Below, piece by piece: positions 8,044 through 15,800 of a DNA stretch of 64,000 bases. Origin of the DNA: Caldilineaceae bacterium (GTDB lineage Bacteria > Chloroflexota > Anaerolineae > Caldilineales > Caldilineaceae); assembly GCA_019637685.1 (NCBI GenBank), contig JAHBVF010000005.1:124001-188000 (forward strand), in the 5' to 3' direction. Both the position numbers and the translations under genes were made by a program. Numbering within the stretch: position 1 is the stretch's first letter; every line of letters begins with the position of its first letter. A model generated the notes under the pieces. The model was not told the origin of the DNA, searched no databases, and saw only the letters and a program-made list of their open reading frames with translations.

Positions 8044-8115
8044 TGACCAGGACGGGAGTCGAACCCGCATATTCCATCGCTCAGGGCGGCCAACTCCCTA
8101 TTGCGCTACTGGTCA
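8044..8115 (-). tRNA. tRNA-like gene, isotype uncertain (anticodon would read GAG)
   Basis: A 72-nt minus-strand cloverleaf candidate. TGACCAG pairs with CTGGTCA as a 7-bp acceptor, T8-A9 follow, and the T arm GCGGG-TTCGACT-CCCGT has a canonical T loop. The anticodon stem has one mismatch, and its loop places T33 before GAG. A GAG anticodon implies Leu, yet there is no long variable arm as class II tRNA-Leu requires. The D stem is poor and one extra base sits between the T stem and the acceptor. CCA is not encoded. Phage-borne tRNAs are often irregular, so this may be a real divergent tRNA, a decayed one or a mimic. Confidence 0.55.
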
Positions 8116-8119
8116 AGGT

Positions 8120-8203
8120 GGCGGTGTGACTGTGCGTATTGTTGTCATATCCAACCGACTGAATCAAGAGTAAACGATTTTTATTAGCTTCAGTCACACC
8201 GCC
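8120..8203 (-). other. Long stem (13 bp) enclosing 58 nt, possible structured RNA
   Basis: GGCGGTGTGACTG (8120-8132) is the exact reverse complement of 8191-8203. It lies between the two tRNA-like genes. GACTG/CAGTC words recur inside the loop and allow alternative pairings. The element has about tRNA size (84 nt) but lacks a T-loop consensus, so I do not call it a tRNA. It may be a processing or stability element in the operon transcript. Confidence 0.4.
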
Positions 8204-8267
8204 GGGATACTACGCTGGTTCGTGTGAGGATGCACCGTCCTTTCTTGCGGGGTGTGGTTGCCCGCTG

Positions 8268-8310
8268 GTAAAAAACTCTTTTGCCGCAGGGCTTCTGTTC
8301 CCATCGGCAA
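8268..8310 (-). terminator. Possible intrinsic terminator after the second tRNA-like gene
   Basis: On the minus strand TTGCCG/CGGCAA with an internal GGG/CCC (8281-8310) forms a hairpin. It is followed after five bases by six T residues (complement of 8268-8273). The position just downstream of the tRNA-like gene at 8312-8383 fits partial termination or 3'-end formation. The five-base gap before the U-tract makes it imperfect. Confidence 0.4.
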
Positions 8311-8311
8311 G

Positions 8312-8383
8312 TGACCGGCGGGAGGTTTCGAGCCTCCCATCTCCCCTTTTACGGGACATTCTTGCCCTTGAACTACCCGGTCA
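8312..8383 (-). tRNA. tRNA-like gene, isotype uncertain (anticodon would read AAA)
   Basis: A 72-nt minus-strand candidate. TGACCGG pairs with CCGGTCA, the D arm GTTC-AAGGGCAA-GAAT resembles that of Gly-type tRNAs, and the T arm is a 6-bp GGGAGG-CTCGAAA-CCTCCC. The anticodon stem TCCC/GGGA has four pairs with loop GTAAAAG. That puts T33 before AAA, a very rare Phe anticodon. T54 is replaced by C and CCA is not encoded. It shares the TGACC...GGTCA acceptor ends with the neighbouring tRNA-like gene, which suggests common descent or common selection. It could be a phage tRNA with unusual decoding, or degenerate. Confidence 0.55.
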
Positions 8384-8472
8384 AGTCGCTGGCACAGCAG
8401 GGGAGCTATGCCAGCAGGGCACTACTTACCCGCCCCAGGTAAAACCACGTCGAGAATTCCAGTTGGCTGATT

Positions 8473-8721
8473 TCATTCCCCCCTCCTTTCATTATATTCG
8501 CCGCTCTTGGCGTCGACTGCGATTCTCTCAATATTGGCTATGTGGTCCCGCAGGCGGGCCAGATACATAGCCATTTGCGGATCGACTCTCTGTTCTGCCA
8601 TCTTCATCAGCCGGTCCCACTGTAACCGGCTTTCCAGGCACTCATCCGCAATGTCGGACAACGCCCACTGCGTCTTGTTCGGAATTCGTTCGGCGGTCTT
8701 GGCTGACGCTGTTTTAGCCAT
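8473..8721 (-). CDS. Small hypothetical phage protein (82 aa), helical
   Basis: The protein is a charged, probably helical sequence (SDIADECLESRLQWDRLMK, then MAMYLARLRDHIANIERIA) with no membrane segment or metal-binding pattern. ATG 8721 is used; an in-frame GTG at 8730 is equally possible. Both overlap the end of the 107-aa membrane protein gene. No clear Shine-Dalgarno is seen, so translational coupling is likely. The family is not recognised. Confidence 0.55.
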   Translation of the reverse strand: MAKTASAKTAERIPNKTQWALSDIADECLESRLQWDRLMKMAEQRVDPQMAMYLARLRDHIANIERIAVDAKSGEYNERRGE

Positions 8722-9037
8722 CTTCGCCACGGATTGACTTCACAAGCCCGATAAGGTACGGAATCAAACCCCACTTGAGGCTGAATCCAGCGATAGGGAC
8801 AGCGCCCGTAGCCATCAGTGCCAGCATTTGCCACCAGAGAATATAGCCACCCGGCTGAATCAATAGCAGGCTAATCAAGAAAATACCGGAGCAACCCACC
8901 GACACCACAAACCACATCAAATGAGTTGCCAGCGTTATCCCGGCTTCGTGGAATCGGATAAACCAAGCGACCGCTGTACCCCAGAGTAGGGCCAAAAGTA
9001 GGGCCAAAAGAACCCCAAAAGATAATTCAATGCCCAT
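8714..9037 (-). CDS. Small integral membrane protein (107 aa), three predicted TM helices
   Basis: Hydrophobic stretches at about 5-27 (FGVLLALLLALLWGTAVAWF), 37-60 and 67-95 suggest three membrane helices, followed by a short charged tail SIRGEDG. It lies in the early operon next to a second tiny membrane protein. Phage membrane proteins in this position often act in superinfection exclusion or host takeover, but nothing in the sequence proves that. It overlaps the next gene by a few bases. Confidence 0.6.
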   Translation of the reverse strand: MGIELSFGVLLALLLALLWGTAVAWFIRFHEAGITLATHLMWFVVSVGCSGIFLISLLLIQPGGYILWWQMLALMATGAVPIAGFSLKWGLIPYLIGLVKSIRGEDG

Positions 9038-9043
9038 GCCGTG

Positions 9044-9133
9044 CTATCCTCGTGGCGTAGGGTCGAAATATGCCGCTGTAGCCAACACCAGCAACAGGAC
9101 AGCCCACACAATGACCACATCCCAAATAGTCAT
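9044..9133 (-). CDS. Single-pass membrane mini-protein (29 aa)
   Basis: The reading frame from ATG 9133 encodes MTIWDVVIVWAVLLLVLATA and then a short polar tail. It is almost entirely one hydrophobic helix. The ATG is embedded in the stop of the upstream 103-aa gene (TGATG), the same coupling used throughout this operon. It ends 7 bp before the next gene. A longer in-frame extension upstream exists but would overlap the neighbour by over 100 bp and looks non-coding. Confidence 0.5.
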   Translation of the reverse strand: MTIWDVVIVWAVLLLVLATAAYFDPTPRG

Positions 9134-9444
9134 CAGGCCACCGCTTCCAACTGCTGTGCAGGCCCGGCCACCACCAGCCGCCGCTGCGCACCCAACATAT
9201 CCCGCAGCCCATCCTGCGCCGCCTCGGTCGGGCAGCGCCGCCCGCACAGAATCAGTGGTCGCTTACGCACATACCCGCCGCGATCCCGCTGCCCAGCCCC
9301 CACCAGCACCGTAGCAAAGCGCATCCCGTCCGCCAGCAACCCAGCTTCGGTCGAGGCAGCCAGTACGCCCCGGCCCAATACATTGTCAGGGTGGACGATG
9401 ATAGATTGACTTGCAACTGAGGTCGTAGCGCTGTGAGTTGTCAT
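9133..9444 (-). CDS. Hypothetical phage protein (103 aa)
   Basis: The protein has a Ser/Thr-rich start (MTTHSATTSVASQSIIVHPD), a middle with CGRRCPTEAAQDGL and no membrane segment. It starts in a 4-bp ATGA overlap with the CopG-like gene and ends in a TGATG overlap with the 29-aa gene, which supports real translation. The composition is Ala/Gly/Arg-rich. I recognise no family. Confidence 0.55.
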   Translation of the reverse strand: MTTHSATTSVASQSIIVHPDNVLGRGVLAASTEAGLLADGMRFATVLVGAGQRDRGGYVRKRPLILCGRRCPTEAAQDGLRDMLGAQRRLVVAGPAQQLEAVA

Positions 9445-9635
9445 GCGGGGACCGCCTCATCTTCCAGGGCATTCACCAAATCGCTGTCTTGCTGGGCAAT
9501 GTAGCGCTCCACCGCAAAGCGGATATGATCGCTGATGTTGCGCGCTACCGACTGGCGCGCAATCGCTTCCAAAGCCGCTTTCATTTCCGGCGTGCAACGC
9601 ACCCACATGGTTTCTGTCATACTCGTCGATTCCAT
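9441..9635 (-). CDS. CopG/Arc-like ribbon-helix-helix regulator (64 aa), first gene of early operon
   Basis: A short beta-like stretch TETMWVRCTPEMKAAL is followed by two helices (ALEAIARQSVARNISDHIRFAVERYI). This is the size and pattern of ribbon-helix-helix DNA-binding dimers. ATG 9635 is chosen because GAGAGGAC lies 5 nt upstream; longer starts would invade the promoter. As the first gene after the early promoter, opposite the XRE repressor, it is well placed to be a Cro/Arc-type regulator of the switch. That role is inferred from position. Confidence 0.72.
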   Translation of the reverse strand: MESTSMTETMWVRCTPEMKAALEAIARQSVARNISDHIRFAVERYIAQQDSDLVNALEDEAVPA

Positions 9636-9687
9636 TAGGAGTCCTCTCAAGAAAGATGTTATTGATTTCAATTGCTCACATATCATC

Positions 9688-9715
9688 AGTATACCACTTT
9701 GTATTACGTTGTCAA
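9688..9715 (-). promoter_or_regulatory. Sigma70-type promoter of the minus-strand early operon
   Basis: On the minus strand TTGACA (9715-9710) and TATACT (9693-9688) are separated by 16 bp, a near-consensus pair. It faces the CopG-like gene, 53 nt away. It is divergent from the XRE repressor gene and overlaps an inverted repeat that could be its operator. Confidence 0.8.
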
Positions 9716-9719
9716 GTGG
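9694..9719. promoter_or_regulatory. Putative repressor operator (inverted repeat over the early promoter)
   Basis: CCACTT (9694-9699) and AAGTGG (9714-9719) form a dyad with centres 20 bp apart. They bracket the spacer and the -35 of the early promoter. Two-turn spacing over a promoter beside an XRE repressor gene is the usual arrangement of a phage operator. There is no direct evidence of binding. Confidence 0.5.
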
Positions 9720-9771
9720 ATTTGAGACTAATATCATCAAATTCACCTTAAAAAATCGCACAACCGAAAAC

Positions 9772-9777
9772 TATAGT
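9772..9777 (+). promoter_or_regulatory. Likely -10 box of the repressor gene (leaderless transcript)
   Basis: TATAGT ends 11 nt before ATG 9789, so transcription would begin at or next to the start codon. No Shine-Dalgarno precedes the ATG. A weak TTAAAA lies 18 bp upstream as a possible -35. Leaderless repressor mRNAs from a maintenance promoter are well known in lambdoid phages. Confidence 0.45.
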
Positions 9778-9788
9778 AGCATTTGAAC

Positions 9789-10202
9789 ATGACTACAAAC
9801 GCAGTATTGGCGGGTTCTGATCTTGGAAAGCGGATATATTTGTCTCGGCGCGATCTCAATTGGGGGCAAGATGAACTTGCCGCTTCGTCAGGGGTGAGTC
9901 GGGGATACATCTCAAATATCGAGCGAGGGAGAATTACGAACGTAGGTGTTGAGGTTTTGGTAGCACTGGCTCAGGCGTTGGGAATATCACCCGCTTATCT
10001 CATGGGCTTTACCGATAACCCACTGGCAAATTTGAGCGACGAAGACGAACCGGTCATGTTCCGGGAAGACCAGGCCGCCACCACCCCCGACCCCATCACC
10101 GCCGATCTGCTCGCCATCATCCAGGTACTGGACGCGGAGCAAAAGCGCCAATTGGCAGGCGTGGCCCGCGTACTATTCGACCGCCCCCACATCATAGAGT
10201 GA
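9789..10202 (+). CDS. XRE-family (cI-like) transcriptional repressor
   Basis: This 137-aa protein has an N-terminal HTH_3 domain at about 5-65. The sequence DLGKRIYLSRRDLNWGQDEL is followed by ASSGVSRGYISNIERGR, the turn and recognition helix, and then ALAQALGISPAYLMGF, the closing signature of this family. The C-terminal half is acidic and then helical (LLAIIQVLDAEQKRQLAGVARVL), probably for oligomerisation; no LexA-type protease domain is present. ATG 9789 is preferred over TTG 9783. It is divergent from the early operon with an operator-like dyad between them, so it probably maintains lysogeny. Confidence 0.9.
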   Translation: MTTNAVLAGSDLGKRIYLSRRDLNWGQDELAASSGVSRGYISNIERGRITNVGVEVLVALAQALGISPAYLMGFTDNPLANLSDEDEPVMFREDQAATTPDPITADLLAIIQVLDAEQKRQLAGVARVLFDRPHIIE

Positions 10203-10209
10203 GAGAGCC

Positions 10210-10314
10210 GTGTACAACCGTATTCGCTGGAACCTGTTGAAAGCTGCCCGGCGTATTCGGCGCGGGCAGCGGGTGTGGGTAGTAGCTACAGAGAGAGGAT
10301 GGGTGGTGCTGTGA
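10210..10314 (+). CDS. Tiny basic ORF (34 aa) between repressor and SH3/LTD protein
   Basis: The GTG at 10210 opens a 34-codon frame, YNRIRWNLLKAARRIRRG and then WVVATERGWVVL, rich in Arg and Trp. Its stop overlaps the GTG start of the next gene in a GTGA pattern, like other coupled genes here. A GAGAG sequence lies a few bases upstream. It could be a leader peptide or a real small protein; no family is known to me. Confidence 0.4.
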   Translation: MYNRIRWNLLKAARRIRRGQRVWVVATERGWVVL

Positions 10315-11375
10315 GGGGGTGCTTGCGGATTGGCCTTTGGTTGATTGCCTGGCCTACCATGTTGCCTATTTGGTTGTGGAGGAAGGGGAAAATAGGCAAA
10401 GTACTCGCTTCTATTTATGGGATTCTCTTTCTGGTCGCGATAGCAACAGCATCCCCGCCGTCTGCGCCCGTTGTTGAAGAACCTTTGCCTTCGGTGCAGT
10501 CCCTGGCATCCGTGCCCAACACACCGATACCGGCTAACACCGTCGCAAGCATACCAACCAGCACATCAATACCAGCGGCCACGGCCACAAGTAGACCAAT
10601 CGACGCACCACCAGCTACCGCTACACCGATACCGACCAACACACCGACAGCTACCGCTACACCGATACCGACCAACACACCGACAGCGGTATTGCCGACT
10701 GATACACCAACACCAACCAGCACACCAACACCAACCAGCACACCAACACCAACCAGCACACCAACACCAGCAGCGGTGACAGCGGCAAATAGTTCCGCAA
10801 ACTTGCGGGGTGGGCCAGGGACCGCATTTGACGTAGTGGGCAGCGCGCAAAGCGGACAAGTGCTGAACGCGGTGGGCCGTAACGTGGACGGAACTTGGCT
10901 ACTTCTTGCATCTGGCGCATGGGTTGCGGCGTTTTTGGTCGATGATGTACCAACAGAGTTGCCTATAGCAGCATCGCCTGCCCCACCCATCCCAACGGCA
11001 ACACCGATACCAGCCCCCGCAAATTTGCCACCAGCGGCCCCACCGTCTGGGCCGGGGATTGATGGAATTGTGGTGGTGATCGTTGAAAATTACAGTACAG
11101 CCGAAATTCTTGCCCTGCGCAACGACGGGGCTTCGACTGTAGATGTGAGTGGTTGGCGGCTTGACGGCAGCAAGGGCGATGATTATTGCATAATCCCGTC
11201 TGGGGCTACCTTGCAACCAGGCGAGAGTTTCGAGGCGGCAACCGGGGACTCTCAGCCACGGGGACGGGGATATAAATGTGGAGACAAACCAATTTGGAAC
11301 AATAGCGGAGAGACCATCTTCCTAAAATCGACAGATGGCCGAGTGTACCAGATTGAATCAAGACAGGTGCGGTGA
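10311..11375 (+). CDS. Membrane-anchored protein with TPT linker, SH3-like and LTD-like domains
   Basis: The GTG at 10311 overlaps the previous stop (GTGA). Longer starts at 10275 (GTG) and 10299 (ATG) are possible. Residues 5-45 hold one or two membrane helices. Residues 50-155 are a Thr/Pro linker with TPTPTSTPTP-type repeats. Residues 156-210 (SSANLRGGPGTAFDVVGSAQ) are a bacterial SH3-type domain. Residues 248-354 (NYSTAEILALRNDGASTVDV, SGWRLDGSKGDDYC, then LQPGESFEAATG) look like a lamin-tail fold. It lies between the repressor and the integrase, so it is likely expressed in the lysogen and displayed on the cell surface. Its style matches host exoproteins, which suggests capture from the host. 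A superinfection or adhesion role is a guess. Confidence 0.75.
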   Translation: MRGCLRIGLWLIAWPTMLPIWLWRKGKIGKVLASIYGILFLVAIATASPPSAPVVEEPLPSVQSLASVPNTPIPANTVASIPTSTSIPAATATSRPIDAPPATATPIPTNTPTATATPIPTNTPTAVLPTDTPTPTSTPTPTSTPTPTSTPTPAAVTAANSSANLRGGPGTAFDVVGSAQSGQVLNAVGRNVDGTWLLLASGAWVAAFLVDDVPTELPIAASPAPPIPTATPIPAPANLPPAAPPSGPGIDGIVVVIVENYSTAEILALRNDGASTVDVSGWRLDGSKGDDYCIIPSGATLQPGESFEAATGDSQPRGRGYKCGDKPIWNNSGETIFLKSTDGRVYQIESRQVR

Positions 11376-12856
11376 TTATGCGCTTCGTATCCTGGGCCGC
11401 CGTATCCTCCTTGCCCCAAGCCAAAAAAGTCAGCCTCGATGACCAGAAAGCCACTAACCGCGAACACGCCACCCGCCACGGCGGGCAAATCGTCGCTGAA
11501 CTGACCGTGCCCGGCGAATCTCGTAACATTGTCCTTTTTGAAGACGCCTGCCGACGCATCGACGCCTACGCCCAACTGCGCGACCTCATAGCCGCCAAAG
11601 CCTTCGATGTACTCATCTACCTGGATCGTTCCCGCCTGGGCCGCAAAGCCTCCCTGAGTATGGCCGTCGTCGAACTCTGCCACGAGGCCGGAATCCTCAC
11701 CTACGAAACCGAAAACCCACCAGCCCGCCTCGACCAAATCCAGACCAGCCACGACGATATGCTGATCGGCGCAATCAAATCAGTCGGCGCGCAGCGAGAA
11801 ATCGAAAAACTCCAAGAGCGCCACCGCATGGGCATGATGGAGCGTGTCCGAGAAGGCAAGCTCCCCGCCGGTGTCCCCTGGGGCTGGACAGCCACCTACG
11901 ACACCGACGGCAACCGCACACTGACCATAGACGAACCCGCCGCCGCCGCCATCCGTACAATGCTGCTCGACCTCTATCTTGTGCAAGGGCTAGGGCTGGA
12001 CAGCGTAGCCGAGCGACTGAACGAAACCGGCGTAGCCACCCCCACAGGGCTACAGTGGGAGAAAAGCAACGTGCAGGGAGTCATGCGCCTGCTCTGGCGC
12101 TATGCAGGCTACAGCGAAGTCAACCGCCGCGGGGATCGCCCCTACACACGGGCGCGGGGCAACTGGCCGCCCATCCTCTCCGAAGACGAAGCCCAGTCCA
12201 TCGAAGACGAGAAGAAGCGGCGCGTATTTGGCCGCCGTGGTGTCGCCACTGCCTATCTGTTCAGCACCTGCGTCTCCTGCGCAGAGTGCGGCAATCGCAT
12301 GGTCTACGCCACCCACCGCCGCAACCGGCCCGGCCACAAGATGCAAGTATCCCTACGCTGCTCCCACCACCCGCGCATCCCCCACCGGCACACCCACATC
12401 TCCGAGAACAAAGTGCGGGCCGCGCTGGAAGAAGCCATCGCCTACCTGCAAACACCCGAAAACCGCCGCGCCATCCTCGCCGATAGCCAGCAGACCAACG
12501 CCGCCCATATCGAAACAGAGGCCGCCCAACAGCAGGCCCAGGCCGCCCAGATACAAGAGGCCATCCACCGAGCCGACGATGCCTATGTCAGTGGCCGCAT
12601 GGATGCCGAGCGCTACCAGCGGCAGGTCGAACGCCTGGCCGCCCAATCCGCCGCCATCGCCAAGCGCCTAGCCGAACTGGACACCGCCCGCAAAGATGCC
12701 GACCACGAAGCGCACCGGGCCACACGCCTGGACGAAATCGCCGCCGATGGCCCAGCCATCCTGGACGGTGACACCCGCGCCGCCAACGCCTGGCTCAAAC
12801 GCCACCTGCGCCTATGGGTGGAGGATAACGAAGTAGTCAGAGTAGAATATCTGTAA
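11372..12856 (+). CDS. Large serine recombinase / phage integrase
   Basis: The 494-aa protein has the resolvase catalytic domain at about 1-140. AAVSSLPQA with the putative nucleophile Ser12, VSLDDQ, and LDRSRLGRK (the conserved DRxxR region, one residue short of the usual DRLSRLGR) are visible. A recombinase domain follows (EGKLPAGVPWGWTA and a TPTGLQWEKSNVQGVMR block), then a zinc ribbon CVSCAECGNRM, a long coiled coil at about 380-460 and a short beta tail. The Arg usual before the VS motif is Ala here. It starts in a GTGA overlap with the SH3/LTD gene (GTG 11372 or ATG 11378). Its 3' end overlaps a convergent chromosomal gene by 20 bp, as expected for an integrase beside att. Confidence 0.9.
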   Translation: MIMRFVSWAAVSSLPQAKKVSLDDQKATNREHATRHGGQIVAELTVPGESRNIVLFEDACRRIDAYAQLRDLIAAKAFDVLIYLDRSRLGRKASLSMAVVELCHEAGILTYETENPPARLDQIQTSHDDMLIGAIKSVGAQREIEKLQERHRMGMMERVREGKLPAGVPWGWTATYDTDGNRTLTIDEPAAAAIRTMLLDLYLVQGLGLDSVAERLNETGVATPTGLQWEKSNVQGVMRLLWRYAGYSEVNRRGDRPYTRARGNWPPILSEDEAQSIEDEKKRRVFGRRGVATAYLFSTCVSCAECGNRMVYATHRRNRPGHKMQVSLRCSHHPRIPHRHTHISENKVRAALEEAIAYLQTPENRRAILADSQQTNAAHIETEAAQQQAQAAQIQEAIHRADDAYVSGRMDAERYQRQVERLAAQSAAIAKRLAELDTARKDADHEAHRATRLDEIAADGPAILDGDTRAANAWLKRHLRLWVEDNEVVRVEYL

Positions 12857-15800
12857 CGCTTTCTAAATAGCGCACCAGCAATCGATAGCCCCCGTTCCAC
12901 GGCGCTTCTGACGCGGACTGGCTGACGATTCCGGTCACCTGCCAGCGCTCGCCTTTGTTCACATACGGCCGGCGCCAGCCTAGGCTGCTGCGCACTGTCA
13001 CCATCACCGGCTCTGCGTCGGGATTGTCCGGGTCGGCCAGAAAGAAGCTGACCCCCGACCAGCCGGTGACAATCCCCTGAAATGTGACCAGCCGTCCTTC
13101 CAGCGACTCGCCCACTGCGCTGGCCGCAATTGGGAGTGGCTGCAACGGCTCGCCCGCGCCGATCCGCCAGACATCTTCGGGCCGCTGCACCAAAATCTCC
13201 CGCTCGCCCCGGAAGCTGTGCATTGCGCCTTGCACATCCACCCGATCCCCTTCGGCCAATGGGGGGAACTCTCCCCGGCGCAGATAGACCTGCACGCCCA
13301 GCCAGGCGGTTTTGTCGTTGGGTGGCAGTGCCGGGTCGGCCACGTATATCACCGAATTGAACAGCCCCGGCGGGACGGTCACGACCCCCACAAAATGCAC
13401 GGCCTCCTCCATCCCGGCCAGTTTGGACGCGGTGACCGAAAGAAACGGCCCCACTGCTTCGCCGCCTGGCGTGCCGGGTGCGGCTCCGCTCCCCCAGGCA
13501 GGCAGGGCTTCGGATGAGCCACCGCCGCCAGTCTGACCGGACGGGCCACCGGGACCGGCTGGGCCATCCACTGGATTGGAGACGCCAGGCGAAGGGGGGC
13601 GGGTCTGCCAGTTGCCCGCGTCGGGAACTCTGCTCAGCCCCTTGCCTCTCTCCAGTGGCCCGGTCCATTCCACCGAATCCACAGCCCGCTCCGTGCCGTC
13701 GATGAGCGAGACCCGATCGCCGTCGTCGTTCAAACCGATGTGGCTTTGGCTGCCCCAGACAGTAAGGAATCCCTGGCCGGGCAGAATGTGCTCGACCCCC
13801 AGCACAAAACGACGCCGCGCCGGATTGCTGGCTGAGCGATCTTCCAGCCGCCAGCCCGCCAGCGAAACCGGCAAGGGGCCGGGGTTGTACAACTCGACAT
13901 ACTCATCACCGCTGTTGACAGTGCCATCGCCGTTATAGTCCTGGGTGGGCGCGGCCAGCACTTCGTTGATCACCACTGCTGCGCCCTGGCCATTTTCCAC
14001 AAGCAGAGGCGCAGTGAGAGCGAAATCGCCGTCGGCCTGGGTGGCCACCGCATAGAGAACGCTGCCGGGCGCTGCCGAAAGCGTAACCGACCAGAGGCCA
14101 TTCGCCTGGGCCAATTCTGTCTGGACCACTGGCCGGTCGTTCTGCCAGACGGCCAGAGAAGCCATTTCGCCGGTCGCATCGTAATAGTTCACTTCCACCG
14201 CCAGCGCGTTGTGGGACGGAATCGTCGAACCCATCCAGACATTTTCGCCGGAAGAGATGTGTGCCCGCAATGTCAGAGCCAGGCCGGGGCGATTGGTGAG
14301 CCAGCCCCGCCGAGCCGCCAACGCGTCCCGCAGCGCAGAGGGAGAGCTATTCTGCGCGGCCAGTCCGGTGTAGCGGGGATTGGGCGGAGCCTCGTCGGCC
14401 ACAGGCGGCTGGGCATTGCCCGCGGGCAGCAGAGGGCCGGACTGCCAGCCGCGACTCAAGGCCGCCAATCCCGTCGGCACAGTCACCCCATCCCCGGCCA
14501 GCGCGACGAAAGCATCTGCGGGCGCGGGGGGTGGGGCGGGCATCATCCACTGGGCCAGCGCGCCGTGGCTTGCCAGACCAGAGACGAAAGAATCAACCGT
14601 GCCGTCGGTGGCAAAAGAGGGGCCATAGACAATCGCGCGGCTGCCGTCGTTCCCGGTCCAGCGCCAGGCCGCGGGCGCGTTGCCTGTGGCCCGATCGGCG
14701 GGGGTCTCCGGCGGATCGGCAATGGCGACAAAATGCAGACCGATGTGGGCACCCGCGGCCTGAATGTAGTGGGGCGGGGCCGCGCCGCCGGGGCTGAAAC
14801 TGCTGGTGGCGCCCAGAGAACCCCAGACGGCTTGCAGACCGTCTGCCAATAGCGGGCTGGGCAGGACCGCGCTCTCTGGCAATGTCACCGATGCAAAGGG
14901 TGCGGGCGCGGCCCACAGAAAGCGGTGTCGCTGCTCCCGCTGATCCGGAAAGGCGAAGCCAGGAACCCGTTGCAGGCTGCGGTCGGCGACGGGGTAGAGG
15001 GTTCCGGTCAAGCCCAGGCTGGCTCCATCGCCGTTGCCCCAAACCACTGCGTCGGCCAGATTCAGGGACGGATCGAGCAGCAGAACTTCATCGCCGCTGT
15101 CATTGAGGGCCAGGGAGCCGCTTGCCAGTTCCCGGCGGCGGGCCAACACCGGCGCGGCAGAGGCACTGTTCTCGAACTGGGCATGGGCGGGCTGTCCCCA
15201 GCGCACGTGAAAAGCAGCGCCATTGCGGGCGATGACAAAGGGTGTGTTGGGGGCCAGAAAGTGACCCGGCGGCAGCTCGTAGAGTCCTTCGCCGCCGCCG
15301 GGGACAGCGCCGTCGCCCACCAGCCAGCCAGTCAGGTCCACCGGGGCATCGCCCACATTCACCAGCACCACAAATTCCAGATCGCTGCCCAGAAAATTCA
15401 CTTCGTCGATGCGCAGGGGCGCGGGTTCGGCCCGCGGGGGCCAGCGCGCGGGCAAGGAAACGGACGTAGCCGACGGCGTGGGCGTAGACGTCACAGATGG
15501 GGTCGTCGTCATAGCCGGTGTCGCGGGTGTAGTTGCGGGTGTGGCAGTTGTCGTGGCGGTCGGCTGTCCGCTGTCTGCCGTCCCTGTGGCTGTGGCTGTT
15601 TCCGTTGCCGCGGGCTGCTCAAACCCCCGGCCCGGTGTGCCGAAATCGCCAGCCGAACCGGGCCAGGGGGTCTCGGCCACAAGCCAAACAGCCACGGGAC
15701 CGAAGCCCGTGCGCTCCAGACTTTTGCCGGGCGTCGTGCGCAAGGACGATTCCCCACCCCAGATCACCCGGTCTTCCTCTGTCCCGTCCGGGCGCAGGAG

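Larger units (their letters stand above)
1..12860. mobile_element. One end of an integrated phage-like element (prophage), left part outside window
   Basis: The unit holds a divergent lysogeny/early switch (XRE repressor against an early operon at about 9.7 kb), a serine integrase at its right end, phage-style replication genes (primase, two helicase-like ATPases), a DNA methyltransferase, tRNA-like genes and many tiny genes with ATGA overlaps. The right limit is inferred from the integrase 3' end, which overlaps a chromosomal-style LTD exoprotein gene by 20 bp. The left limit, and any capsid, terminase or tail genes, are not in the window, so an integrative plasmid-like element cannot be excluded. 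The exact att core cannot be read because serine integrases use only a 2-3 bp core. Confidence 0.75.

Noticed and set aside
7719-8093. 124-codon minus-strand frame across the leader of the 664-aa ATPase gene
   Set aside because: It overlaps the tRNA-like gene and the start of the ATPase, with Ser/His-rich shadow composition.
8120-8203. Third tRNA gene between the two tRNA-like genes
   Set aside because: It has a long terminal stem and tRNA size but no T-loop consensus and no acceptable anticodon arm. It is kept only as a possible structured RNA.
12613-13668. 351-codon minus-strand frame at the element boundary
   Set aside because: It is Arg-rich shadow of the LTD gene and the integrase 3' end in another frame, without a start signal.
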